Source: Reclinomonas americana ATCC 50394
Taxonomy: Eukaryota > Jakobida > Jakobea > Jakobida
Direction of reading: 5' to 3'
Assembly: GCA_048213135.1 (NCBI GenBank)
Contig: AFZH01018432.1
Span: 1 to 20,432, forward strand
DNA length: 20,432 nt
Shown: piece by piece, positions 1-10,032 of the stretch
How the letters are laid out: each line of letters opens with the position of its first letter
Position numbering within the stretch: position 1 is the first letter of the stretch
Translations under genes and position numbers: made by a program
Notes under the pieces: model-generated
The model's input: the letters and a program-made list of their open reading frames with translations, nothing else
Database searches by the model: none
Told to the model about the DNA's origin: nothing

Positions 1-198
1 AGATTGTCCCCTCCAAGGTCTTTGTCGTCTTATGGCTGGCCTTGCTCGACGTAATAAAACGCCAGTCCACTCGTTGGCCCTCCCGCTCGCGGGTGGGGAA
101 CGGGGGCCGGCGATCCGCTGGCTGGAAGGGCGATGGCGATCGCAGAAAACTTCGAGTCGCGATCGCTTGCAGGAGGAGGCGAGACGATCGCGTTCAGT
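1..198. other. Left-edge flank beyond the CSA-like stop codon
   Basis: No gene can be assigned with confidence here. The stretch lies downstream of the stop codon of the minus-strand CSA-like gene. On the plus strand a reading frame entering from the left edge meets TAA at 52-54, directly followed by an AATAAA hexamer. Given the tight convergent spacing elsewhere in the window, this could be the 3' end of a plus-strand neighbour, but about 17 codons are too few to judge. GCGATCGC octamers occur near 137 and 160 and a related CGATCGCG near 185; I see no role for them. Confidence 0.3.
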
Positions 199-2293
199 TC
201 AGTCGTCGATCCAGTCGGCGTCGTCGTGGCCGTTCTGTCGTACGCACAGCCACCAAAAAAGAAAACGTCGAAGGGCATCGCATGAATTGAGCATCAATCG
301 AACGACGCCGATTTGGCGAAAATCATGCACTCTCACCGATCCATCGGACTCGTCGACCACGGCAGCGAGTGGCGGCGACCACACCAGGATCTGGTGATCG
401 CGTCCGGTCGTGTAAATCTCCTGCGGCGATCATCGATGCTGAGCGTCAGACAAGTGCGCAGATGCACCACATTCGAATTCTCCGCAGACCTCACGAGTCG
501 GATGTTGCACGCAGGCCGACACCTCGTCGGCGTGCGCCCGGAGTCGCCTGTGGCACCGACCTCCGAGAATGCTATACATGTGGACCGAGTCGCTGTGTGT
601 GCATGCACACACCGAGAGGTACATGAGCAACAACAAGGAGCGATCGGTGAGAAGTGGTGAGGCTTCTTTTCGACGCACCCCACCGGCACGAGAACGTGCT
701 GACCGTCGTTGCACACATCCATGCGCAAAGTCAGCGTGTACACATTGTCGGTGCCAGGATAGTTGATCTGCTCGCACACCGCACGGTGAGCAGCGGGGAG
801 CTGTCGAACGCGAGGAGAGTCCACGAACCATGGTGTCGGCTCCACTGGCAAAATCCCAACAATGCAAGCGCGAATCGCGTCCATACGACAGCAAATAGCG
901 TGCGTCGCGACTGAAGCACAGCGCATTGACGCAGTCGTCGTGTGCACGCACTCCATCGTCGGCAATGTCTGCCGCTGTGCCTCGGTTGTTACACAAGTGC
1001 TGGCCAGAGTTTTTCCCCTCCGCATATGGACGACCCCTCACCATTCAGTGGCCGCCTTTTGCCGTCGCCGTGCTTTGGCTTCTCGTAGGGCAACTTGGCG
1101 AGTGCACCCGCTCGGCGCACATCCCACACCAGGATCACGCCATCCTCGGCACCACTGCAAAGAGGGGTACCGTCAGATCGCTGCGCTGTGCTGTCACGAC
1201 TCACGCCACCATCAGCAACTGGTACCTCACGAGAAGGAACTCATCCACCGGGCTCCACGCCACCGACCAGGTGGGAGCCTGATGACCCAAAAACGAATGC
1301 GTGAATGCTCCTGTGCGATAGTCGCCGAGGCGGACCTTGTTGTCATTCGCAGCCGCTGCAGCGTGGCGCACAGTCGGCAATGGTGTGGAGAGCATAGACA
1401 GCACAACACGACACACATACACACACACACCGGCGATCATACTGTGACGAGCGGCCACTGGCGAAAAGCACACTTGATGCACATGTGTTTGAAACTGGAA
1501 CTCCACCACACTCTGCGTCGTCACCGTCGTCGTCATCGTGCAAACGGGGGACGCGACACACACAGGATAACGGGTACGCAACCTGCATCGCATTCGTATC
1601 CCACAACTTGCAGGTATAATCGAAACTCGACGTGACGAACATGCCCGTGTCAAATGGAAACCAGGCCACACTCGACACCGCCTTGGAGTGGCCTCGCTTC
1701 CTGCACATCTCATTCAACAAGGTGGTCCTCGCTGTAAGACAAAAACCAACGTGCTCCACATGCCTGTCAATGACCTCCAGCGGTGTAATCGATCGCGGCG
1801 GGGTGCTGCGCGACGAATCGGCCAGCTTCTCTTCGACATCGTACAGGCAGATGCGTGCATCGCCTCCGGCCGTCAGCAGACTGCACCGCTCCTCGCTCAC
1901 GTAAGCCTCCCCCAGCAAGACAGCACATAACATACAGAGAGAACTCAACTATCGGTGCTCGGCGGCATCGACATCCAACCAATTCACGCCTGCGGCATGC
2001 ACGCTGCTCACCGCGCGCTCCATCGACAAGTCCACACGCGCATACTTGTGCATGCGCATCAGCATGCACGCTGGGTCCTCGCGTCCCCAGTTCACGCGCT
2101 GCGGAGTCAGCGAGCAGCGCGCGCACGCCAGACCATTCTCCCGCGCCACCAGCAGTCGCGCCACGGACACGTTGCAGAGTGGACGATCGCCGCGTCGTGT
2201 GTTGGCGCGCACTGGTGGCACAGTGCTGGCAGAGGCCACTTGTGCTGCGCGAGTGGAGGTGCACAGGGCAGAGCGCACGAGCTCCGCGTCCAT
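199..2293 (-). CDS. ERCC8: CSA/ERCC8-like WD40 protein, DNA-repair ubiquitin ligase receptor
   Basis: Ten inferred exons (minus strand, in order): 2293-1950, 1895-1583, 1512-1431, 1355-1226, 1154-1042, 974-829, 767-679, 592-490, 420-337, 234-199. They join in phase to 480 codons including stop, against 396 residues for human CSA. The match to CSA runs the whole length: the AGVNWLDVD start of the first blade, HSKAVSSVAWFPFDTGMF (human-type VQWYPHDTGMF), FDYTCKLWDTNAMQ, KVRLGDYRTG, VILVWDVRRAG, ALCFSRDARYLLSYGRDSR, and a last blade ending TTGRDHQILVW before an acidic C-terminus. In the family, CSA is the substrate receptor of CUL4-DDB1-RBX1 and acts with CSB on stalled RNA polymerase II in the nucleus. 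The N-terminus is about 60 residues longer than in human, so the start or a small 5' intron is uncertain. A roughly 25-residue insertion follows the first blade (about 1700-1780). The 102-nt last intron has no in-frame stop, so it may be retained. Confidence 0.85.
1411..1430. repeat. CA/TG microsatellite in a CSA-like intron
   Basis: A short run of CA dinucleotides (TG on the coding strand) sits at the 5' splice site of the 1356-1430 intron. Several GT dinucleotides are therefore possible donors. Only the one giving phase 1 restores the reading frame into KVRLGDYRTG. Confidence 0.6.
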
Positions 2294-2359
2294 GAATGCC
2301 CCGAAGCAATGTCCTCTCAGTCTGTGTCCTCAGTCTGTGCTCTGTGTGCGTGAGAGAGA
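2294..2359. promoter_or_regulatory. 66-bp spacer, shared promoter region of CSA-like and DIS3L-like genes
   Basis: These 66 bp separate two divergent start codons, so they must hold at least part of the 5' UTRs and promoter elements of both genes, unless promoters reach into coding sequence. I see no TATA box. The visible structure is a near-perfect direct repeat of about 12 nt (CTCAGTCTGTG) at roughly 2315-2340, followed by a TCTGTGTGCGTG run. The regulatory role is inferred from position only. Confidence 0.4.
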
Positions 2360-5300
2360 ATGCTGAAGCAGCTGAAGCTAGCGCGCAAGAACAAGCGCGG
2401 TGGCGTGTCGCAGCTGCTGCGTGAGCACTACTTTCGCGATGACATTGCGTGCGACAGCGCCTTGTGCCCAGCAGGGCGGTGAGACATCCGCTCTCTCTGT
2501 CTCTCCCCCCGTGCATTCGACCTCACACTCGCGTTTGTCTGGTGTAGTTGCGAGTTCAATCGGCGACTGCTGGAGAGTGAGGCTTCGCACTATGCCATGC
2601 CCGACGTTGATCTGGTGGTGCATTTTCTCGAGTTGTTCGAGCACCCGCGCGTCGCGAATGTCGTGTTCCTGGAGACGGCTGCTCTGGCTGTTGCGCGCGC
2701 GTGTTCCACTGCTTCTCCCCGTCTCTTGCCTTTGTTTGACACGGTGCGATGCAGCTGAAGGATTTGCGAACGCAACGCAAGTACATGCGCATGAGGTGTG
2801 CATGTTTCCTTGGCTTCCGCACAACTCGTGCGTGTTTTTTCTTCTGATCGCCCTGCGCAGAGCTGTGGTCTCTCATGCCAATCGACACTGCTCGGTGTTC
2901 TGCAACGAGCACTTTGAGGCCACGCATGTGCATCGGCAGGTCGGCGAGTCGGAGACGGCGCGTGACTGGCGAGGTTCGTGAGTGTGCAAGACAGAGAGAG
3001 TGCGAGCGTGTGTTGTCGTGTCTCACTCTGGTGATCGGGGGAGCACAGCGGTGCATCGGGCGGCAGTGTGGATGTCGGAACACTTGCAGCGACGCATGCC
3101 GATTGTGATTGTCACTCGCACGCCCGAGGTGTACTCGTCGTCGCCGGTGCCTGGCGTGACTGTCATGAGTGTGGGCGACTGGGTGGCGGCCTTTTACGAG
3201 AGCATGTCCGTGGAGTTGTCGGCGTTGTATCAGTCGCTGCTGTTGACGCTCGAGTCGAGTCCGGCCGCAGCCGATTTTCTGTTTGGCGAACATCTGCCCG
3301 AGTCCGTCATTGTTGATGGCGTTCGCGCCGGTCGTTTCCTCTCTGGCGTGATCCACGTCAACCAGTTTCGCCCGGAAGAGGCATACTTCAAGTCGAACAG
3401 CAAGGATCTCGGCGGTGGCGTCGGCAGTGTCGCCGTCGAGGACAAGTCAGTCACCAGCAGCTTGGATCTGTGCGTGCTGTCGCTCGCCCACTCATCCACC
3501 CTCTCACTCGCTCCCTCACTCACTTGTTCGTGTGGCCATAGTGCGCGTGCTGCCAGTGAGGCCGGTAGCGAAGTGGAGTTTGAGGGCGACGAGGCACCGT
3601 CAGTGGCCGTCACTGGCGCCGCCGCTGCCCCAGCAGCCAGCGCGGCTGGTCTCGGCAGGAGCGCAGATTTGGTCATCCGAGGCGAAGCCAATCGGTCTGT
3701 GAGTTGCTTCTCCTCTTAATCGCGATCCACTGACTCACCATCTATTGCCGCCGCCGCCGCCGCTGCTGATCAGCAATCGTGCCATCCACGGCGATCGAGT
3801 GGCAGTGGAGGTCATCGAGGGCGAGAACGGACGGGAGGCACGAGTGGTTGCCATCATGCAGCGCAACTGGAGAGAATATCCTTGCCACCGTTTCTCGTCT
3901 TCCCTTGAAGCTGTTGCCTGTGGAGTGTGTGCACCTTGACTCGGTTCGTTGTCCGAGCCACGTATGTGTGTACCATGCAGTTGGACGACCGGATCGACCC
4001 ACTCGCTGGTGCAGCCGAACCGTTGGTGGAGGCGGTGGAGTCGGTGTCGGCGGCAAACCGGGTGACAGAGGAGACAGTCGCGGCATCTGCAACAGAAGCA
4101 TCGTCGGTGCCGGCAGCCGGGGCCACGTATACGGTGCTGTGTGTGCCGATGGACATGAGAATACCGAAGATCCGCATTCGCACTCGCCAGGTGCGTGATC
4201 TACTCGACCAGCGACTGGTGCTGCGTATTGCGAACTGGTCCAAAGACAGTCGGTGAGCGCGCTCGTTTGTCTTCGTCGTCATGCACCTTGGTGTGTCACT
4301 GAAGCGACGCTACACTCCGCAGGTATCCCGACGGTTTCTACGTGCGAGCGCTGGGGCCCATCGGCAACATCGACGTGGAGACGGAGGCGTTGTTGATTGA
4401 GCACCAGTTGCGGTCGAATGCTTTGCCGTTCCCGGCTGCGGCGTTGCAGTCGCTCCCGAACCCAGAAACATGGCGTGTCACCGCTGAGGTGAGGATTTTT
4501 CGCTTGACACGCGCTGCGCATCGGCACCGTCACTCATGCAAGGCGCAGGACTTGTCGGAGCGACTGGACATTCGTGACTCGCACGTGGTGATGAGCATCG
4601 ATCCAGTTGGCTGTGTCGACATTGACGATGCCATGTCGGTCCGGGTACTGCCGTCGGGAAACATCGAGATTGGCGTCCGTGCGTTTTTCTTCCGAACGTG
4701 CATGCCTCTCACTGTCGATCGGCGACTTATCCCCCTGTCTTTTGCAGACATTGCTGATGTGGCGCACTTTGTGAAAGAGGGTTCGCCGCTGGATGTGGAG
4801 GCGTCGCAGCGCGGTACCACGGTGTACCTCATCGATCGACGACTCGACATGCTGCCAGGAGTGCTCTCATCAGATATGTGGCCACACGTCGTCCGACTTG
4901 TTGTTGTTGTCGTTGTTGTTGTGCTGCTAACATTTCCAGTGATTGGCATGATTACGTCTGTGCAGCTTGCACTCGGGCTGCGACCGCTTTGCGGTCAGTG
5001 TGTTCTGTGAGTACGACCCCAGCGGACGCAAGTTGCTGTCCACACAATATGCACGAACGGTCCTTCGCAACAGGTTTTTGTCACCGAGTGCGCTCATGCT
5101 GACTGACCCACCTGCTTCGCCGTTGCTGAAAAAAGTGTTGCGCATGCTTGCAGCTACACGCTGGCCTACGAAGAGGCACACACAGTGGTGTTTTCGCGTT
5201 CGCACAAAGATTTCTGCAAGACACCGGCTGGTGCGTTCTCTCCTCTCCCTCTCTCCCTGTTCCATTGCAACTCATTTTCGATGGCGTAGCGGTGGAGGCC

Positions 5301-7808
5301 ACCGGCAAACCGTACGTGCCAAGTGTGTACTCGGCCACCGGTCGCACCAATGTGCTGTCGGAGTTCGTCGCCGACGTGGCCAAGTACAACAAAGTGAAGA
5401 CGGCGATCGAGCACCTGTTCAACATCGGACGACGCATGAGGGCGGATCGCGTCGACCGCGGAGCCATTGAGCTGGAGAGTCTGCAAGAGATCAAGTTCAA
5501 GGTCGAAGGCACTCACGTCACCAACGCTGGCACGTCATTGTGTCTGTCTCGTGGCTGTCCCTCTATCTCTCTTCTCTCACATCTTTGTCGCCCAGAAATC
5601 GAAACCGAGGTGGAGATGCATGAGACGGTGGCCGAGTGGATGATTTTTGCCAATCATGTTGCGTTTGTTTCGTTGCCTGCCACACTCTCCCAGCTGCTCT
5701 GCTCATCGAGTGTGTGGCGCTCGGGATAGGTGGTGGCGGCCCGTTTGTACGACTATTTCCCTGCCAGCGCGCTGTTGCGTCGACTGGCGAGTCCCGATGA
5801 GTCGAACTTTGCCACGCTAGTGGCCACTGCCAAATCTCGCGGGTACGTGCTTATACGCGACACCGTTCTGGTGCTCGTTGCTGAACAGCTCCGCTCCCTC
5901 CACCAGGTTCCACATTCACACACACTCGAGTCGGGCCCTGGCCGAGAGCCTGTCCAAGGTCCATGACGAAACCGATCCCTACATTCACTTCCTGCTCAAG
6001 TCGGTGGCTGCGCGCGCGATGAACGAGGCCGAGTGCGTCGCCTGTCAGCCAGCTAAAAGCCTGTTGTCTGTGTGGTCTGTTCACGGTGCGATCGCAGGTA
6101 TATTTCGTCCGGCACTTGTGCACCGTCGGAGTTCTACCATTATGCGCTCGCCCTCAACTTTTACACGCATTTCACGTTGCGTTGGGCACGAGAGAGGGAG
6201 AGAGAGAGATGCAGAGATGCATGCCAGGCTGACTGACTGACAACGCACGAACGTGTGTAGGTCACCGATTCGTCGGTACGCCGATGTCATTGTTCACCGC
6301 CAGCTGCTGGCGTCCATGGCTGTTGACAAGGCCCGCAGCGAGGCTGAGGTGCACTGCACATTTCAATATTTCGCACATCTTGTCGGCTCCTTTTACGCGC
6401 TGACTTGTCATGTGTAGCTGTCGCCGTTGTGTCGCGACACTCGACTGGTGTCGTCTCACGCGCAACACATCAACATTATGAACCGCGCTTCCAAGAACAT
6501 TCAACGCGACGCCTCCGACTGGTTCAAGTTGCGTGCTTTTTACGTTGCTTGTTTGTTTCACTCTCAGCCGCCATCTCATCCAATTGTATTTCTCTTGTTC
6601 GCAATGCAGAGCACTGTACTATGCAGGCAAGGAGATTTCCACGCTGGCGATTATCACCGGCATTGGGTCGCAGGGCACATTCTCCACATTCCTTCCCAAG
6701 TGCGTTATCATTCCCTGCTGACGATGCACTGCCAGCTACTGACACATGCGTCACTGCCGTATTCGCAGATCGCGCGTGCGCGCTCCATTGAGGGTTCTTG
6801 ATCGCGATGGTAACCTGCCGGACGAAACGCACTTGCCGGCGCGGCAGCCGCGCACCACGCCGACTGTTGAATTCGATCCAGAGAACGCGACCTCCTGGGT
6901 TAGTCTATACACAGTGATTCGGGGAGCGTCCACGTACTTGAGTCTCACGTCCGTATGTGTCGCAGACACTTGCATTCGACAATGGTAAGCGGTTCACGTA
7001 CCGCCTGTTTGACAAGATCTGCGTGCGAGTGCGGTTGAACGAGTCGCGATATCGGAGGTGGGTTGGCACGCAGCGTCACATGTTCTCACGATTCGCGCGT
7101 GCTCATGTCACTCATCCCACATAGGCCATCTGTGGCTCTGCAACTGGCGACGCTGATGAAGAACGCCGACTGCCAGTCATTTGTGGACGATGCGGGTGTG
7201 GAGGATTCACGCGCATTCCTTCCGCAGCGCGCGGTGCAGGAGGCACAAGCACCGACTGTCGATGGACGGAGTGCCTCCAGCGATGGCGACAGTGTTGCGT
7301 GTGTTGCGTTGCGCCCGAGTGGACGACGAGTTACTCACTGTTGGCGATGCAGTCGAACACGGTGTCGTCGACATCAGCAGCAGCAGCCGCCGGCGGAGGC
7401 AGTGGACGAAAACAAAAAGGCGCGACCGAATCCCCGTACCAGCTGCTGCTTGCACTGTTGACAGAGAGTTGCGTTACAAAGGCCACAACTGATGCCGTCA
7501 TTCGTCGCCGCTCATCCGCATATCGCCTCGCAGTGCGTCCCGGATGGCTCATTGACAAGACGCTCCTGCGCGTACACGATATGCCACGACAGCGACTGTG
7601 CAGTGGATTCTATGCGGAACGACATCGAGAGAAGCTGCGGAAGTGGATTCGCGTGGCTTCACTCTTGATCGAACGCATTCGCGGCGGCACGCTGTCGTTG
7701 CACAGCATACCCGACTGGCAGCTGTGTCTGGTGGCCAACGAGCCAGTGCTGCGCGCCCGTCTGGCGCGTTGTGCCGCAGCCCGCACCGTCGGTGGTAGCG
7801 GAGACTGA
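2360..7808 (+). CDS. DIS3L: DIS3L-like exosome exoribonuclease (RNB family)
   Basis: The 25 inferred exons are 2360-2478, 2548-2689, 2755-2795, 2861-2973, 3049-3469, 3542-3694, 3774-3912 (end uncertain), 3981-4252, 4323-4488, 4549-4678, 4748-4877, 4966-5073, 5154-5230, 5290-5550, 5596-5657, 5730-5842, 5907-6032, 6098-6175, 6261-6348, 6418-6527, 6610-6699, 6769-6898, 6966-7057, 7125-7293, 7353-7808 (about 1261 residues). The order is: N-terminal REHYFRDD and CxxxxC motif, PIN domain (about 55-200), cold-shock domains, RNB domain with DPVGCVDIDD (Asp about 540, 546, 548, 549) and FTSPIRRYADVIVHR, then an S1-like domain ending near 1060. RNB enzymes degrade RNA 3' to 5'. RRMPIVIVT, AAVWM and HETVAEWMIFANH match human DIS3L better than DIS3, and PIN metal ligands are mostly lost, as in DIS3L. 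Human DIS3L has 1054 residues; the last 150-200 here are unfamiliar. The start is supported because homology begins at the first ATG. Confidence 0.9.
3747..3768 (+). repeat. GCC/GCT trinucleotide run in DIS3L-like intron
   Basis: A (CCG)n then CTG run lies in the 3' part of the 3695-3773 intron, just before the CAG acceptor. It follows a CTGAC branch-like motif. It is read as intron because skipping it restores the conserved RAIHGDRVAVEV cold-shock segment. Confidence 0.5.
4898..4921 (+). repeat. TTG trinucleotide run in DIS3L-like intron
   Basis: A (TTG)n run interrupted by TCG lies inside the 4878-4965 intron, followed by a GCTAAC branch-site match. The donor of this intron is ambiguous. 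A GT donor at 4878 gives SSDI, while a GC donor at 4879-4880 would give SSDMC, closer to the family sequence. Confidence 0.55.
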
Positions 7809-7833
7809 CTGGTAAACAGAAACAGCACGTGCG
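7809..7833. other. 25-bp spacer between convergent stop codons
   Basis: Only 25 bp separate the DIS3L-like stop codon from the stop codon of the minus-strand protease-like gene. The 3' UTRs must therefore overlap the neighbouring coding sequence on the opposite strand. The spacer holds a CACGTG palindrome within GCACGTGC. No AATAAA is present, so poly(A) signals must differ or lie inside the opposing gene. Confidence 0.7.
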
Positions 7834-9913
7834 CTACGGTGGGTCGGCGAACATTTTCGTAATCTCCGCCGTCAGTGCCAGCAGCTTCTTGCAGTCCTGA
7901 TCGACAAACGACGCTGCCTCGTCAGTGATGCGACGAGCCCAGCGCAGCAGGAAGCCACGAGTCGGCTCCACCAGGTACTTGGTGCCGACCTGCTCACAGC
8001 ACACCTGCGATGTGAGAGAGGGAGAGACAGAAAGAGACGCACAGATATCAAGTGGCGCACCGTACGAATGCGACCAAAGATCAGTGTGGAGACTTGCTGC
8101 GGTGGGTCGTAATCGTTGATCCACTCGCGCAGTGCGCGCACCGAGAAGCCATGCTCCGACCACACAGCGCTCTCCAACTCGTCCAGATCGACCGTGTCCT
8201 GCTCCCCCACAACCAACCAACAACAATGAGACACACGGCGCACGCAGCGCGCTCATGAGTGACAACAAAGTGCGTCACCATATCGAGGTCGGCCATGCCG
8301 AGGACCACACGATAGAAACGCTCCAGATAGCCGTACACCAGGTAGCGACAGTACACGCGTCGCACATTCTCCGGATCGCGCACGCACTCCACCACCAGCC
8401 ACACCACCGCGCGTGCGCACTTCATCGACTCCACCGCCTCCTCAAAGGTTGCGTCGTCCCAATTGAGAAGCCGACGCTGTGCGTGCGATTGAGAAGACAA
8501 CGAAAGAGGGAGGGAGGAAAGAAAGAGAAAGGGCGCCACGCACCCGATTGATGGCATGCTGCACAATGTCGGCATCGGTGGCACGAACGACGTGCGGATT
8601 GAAAGAGTCGCAAAGGAGGATTTCCACGCTGTTGTGCGCCGGCTTGTTGATAATGACGGCCACCCAGTGTGCATACACGCCAATCATGAGAGCGATGCGG
8701 CCAGTGGGGCGGTCGTGCAGCTCACGCAGTGCCGTGTACAGGCGATCCAAGCTGAACAGCTCGACATCACCACGCTGACCCCCCCTCTGTAAGCACGCCA
8801 ATCACCAAGTTGTCTCTCGTCGCAAGCATATCACGCACCTTGAGGCTGAATGGTGAGAACTCCGAGAAAGCTTGGATGCAGTGTCGCAGGGACGGATGCA
8901 GACCGGTGAGTGCACGAACGGCCGAGTCGCCCCGCTCGTCGACGAGGAAATCCACATACGGCCGCTCCATTGTGCCGTCCTCCACGTCTTGCACGCGCCA
9001 CTATGCTCACATTGCATGAGAGCGGTGTTTCCCTGCACTGATCAGATGTATGGCACGCACGCACCGGGTTCCCGTGGTCGCCCTGTCGTTGACACTCGGC
9101 ACGCAGCTCACCGTGGATGCGATTGAATTCACGCCAGAACTCGCCTCGCATGCGCCACGGTGCACGATCCCCATAATGCCGAATGCAGTCACGCAACTGC
9201 CCAAAGTGCGGTTCCCCGCTGGCGTCGACAAACATGCCTGCGTTGGTGTGGAGTGGATGAGTGAGGTTGGTCCGGATCAATGCGTCCAGAACACACACAT
9301 ACGCACGCACCCTCCTCCATGAAACACAAGCAATTGTGCAGTGCATAGTACCCACAATGCCGATTCCGCCGCTGCCGAAACACCAGCGGTTCCATCAGCA
9401 GGAGCGACGAAAGATGCGGACCGGGCTCCAGCTGAATCTCTGCAGACGAACAACACGGAATCAATCTCTCACTCAGTTCTCTCCTCCTCTCTCTCGCCCT
9501 CTCACACACTCACCGGCGACCAACGTGCCCGGCTCAGGCCACAGCATGGATCCATCAGCAATCACCACTGTCGATTCTTCGTCGGCATCGCGCGCAATCG
9601 CCACTCCCACGAGTTGTTCCAACAAGTGCGCCGCCCACGGTTCCAGTCCATCGGCTGCTGCCGAAGGCCCTGCCTCCCGCAGGCACTCACCATCGTCGCC
9701 ATCGCCAGCCTCGACGGCCGCCGCGAAGGAGAAGGTCATGAGCGCGGCCGGCTGCACGAGAATCACTCAGTGAGATGTGAAACACAGCGTGCGCGCGCTT
9801 GTGTGTGCGTGCGTGCACGCAACAGTCATGGCGTACTCCTCCAGCACGGCTGAGCCGCTGACGGTGCGTCGCATGGCGTTCGCTTTTGCTTTTGATACCG
9901 AACGATGATGCAT
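7834..9913 (-). CDS. Putative papain-fold cysteine protease, unrecognised family
   Basis: Nine inferred exons (minus strand): 9913-9824 (start could be 9874), 9751-9514, 9439-9311, 9237-9065, 9000-8839, 8786-8544, 8476-8279, 8198-8061, 8004-7834. They join to about 513 residues. I do not recognise the family by name. Visible in it is FRQRRNRHCGYYALHN, in which Gln132 sits six residues before Cys138, the spacing of the papain oxyanion Gln and nucleophile. Later come GVYAHWVAVII (His304) and LLCDSFNPH (Asp324). This Gln/Cys/His/Asp order fits the papain-like clan, which includes Josephin, UCH and OTU deubiquitinases, and not the His/Asp/Cys order of SUMO proteases. The C-terminal 170 residues are helical and rich in Trp, Arg and Glu. 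There is no signal peptide or membrane segment, so it is probably cytosolic or nuclear. It is divergent from the macro-domain gene, with 119 bp between starts. Catalysis and substrate are inferred. Confidence 0.7.
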
Positions 9914-10032
9914 GCTGCCTGACAAGACAACTCGTCGCACACGACGACATTGAGACGACAAAGCAAAACACGGCACAGCCACGCACACTGTGAGTTCTTT
10001 TTTTGGAGTCATCTGCGGAGAGAGTAGAGCTC
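9914..10032. promoter_or_regulatory. 119-bp spacer, shared promoter region of protease-like and macro/VLIG-like genes
   Basis: This separates the two divergent start codons and must hold 5' UTR and promoter elements for both genes. It contains a CGACGACATT/GAGACGAC run, a T7 tract (A7 on the other strand) near 9998-10004 and a purine-rich GCGGAGAGAGTAGAGC just before the plus-strand ATG. No TATA box is evident. An in-frame upstream ATG at 10012-10010 could extend the minus-strand gene by 33 codons, which would shrink the spacer to 20 bp. Confidence 0.4.

Noticed and set aside
333-1025. 230-codon minus-strand frame in the CSA-like gene
   Set aside because: Only the 679-767 piece matches CSA in this frame. 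The rest is out-of-frame read-through of exons and introns.
1735-1753. Apparent 19-nt mini-intron (GT..ACAG with T-rich middle) in the CSA-like gene
   Set aside because: Removing it shifts the frame into an early stop, and no alternative border nearby keeps both flanks in frame.
1767-2516. 249-codon minus-strand frame across the CSA/DIS3L divergent start region
   Set aside because: It is low-complexity and His/Arg/Ala-rich, and it crosses both start codons and the first DIS3L-like exon. The alternative frames have clear family matches.
2556-3356. 266-codon minus-strand frame opposite the DIS3L-like gene
   Set aside because: Antisense shadow of the conserved PIN-coding exons, rich in His and Arg, with no recognisable domain.
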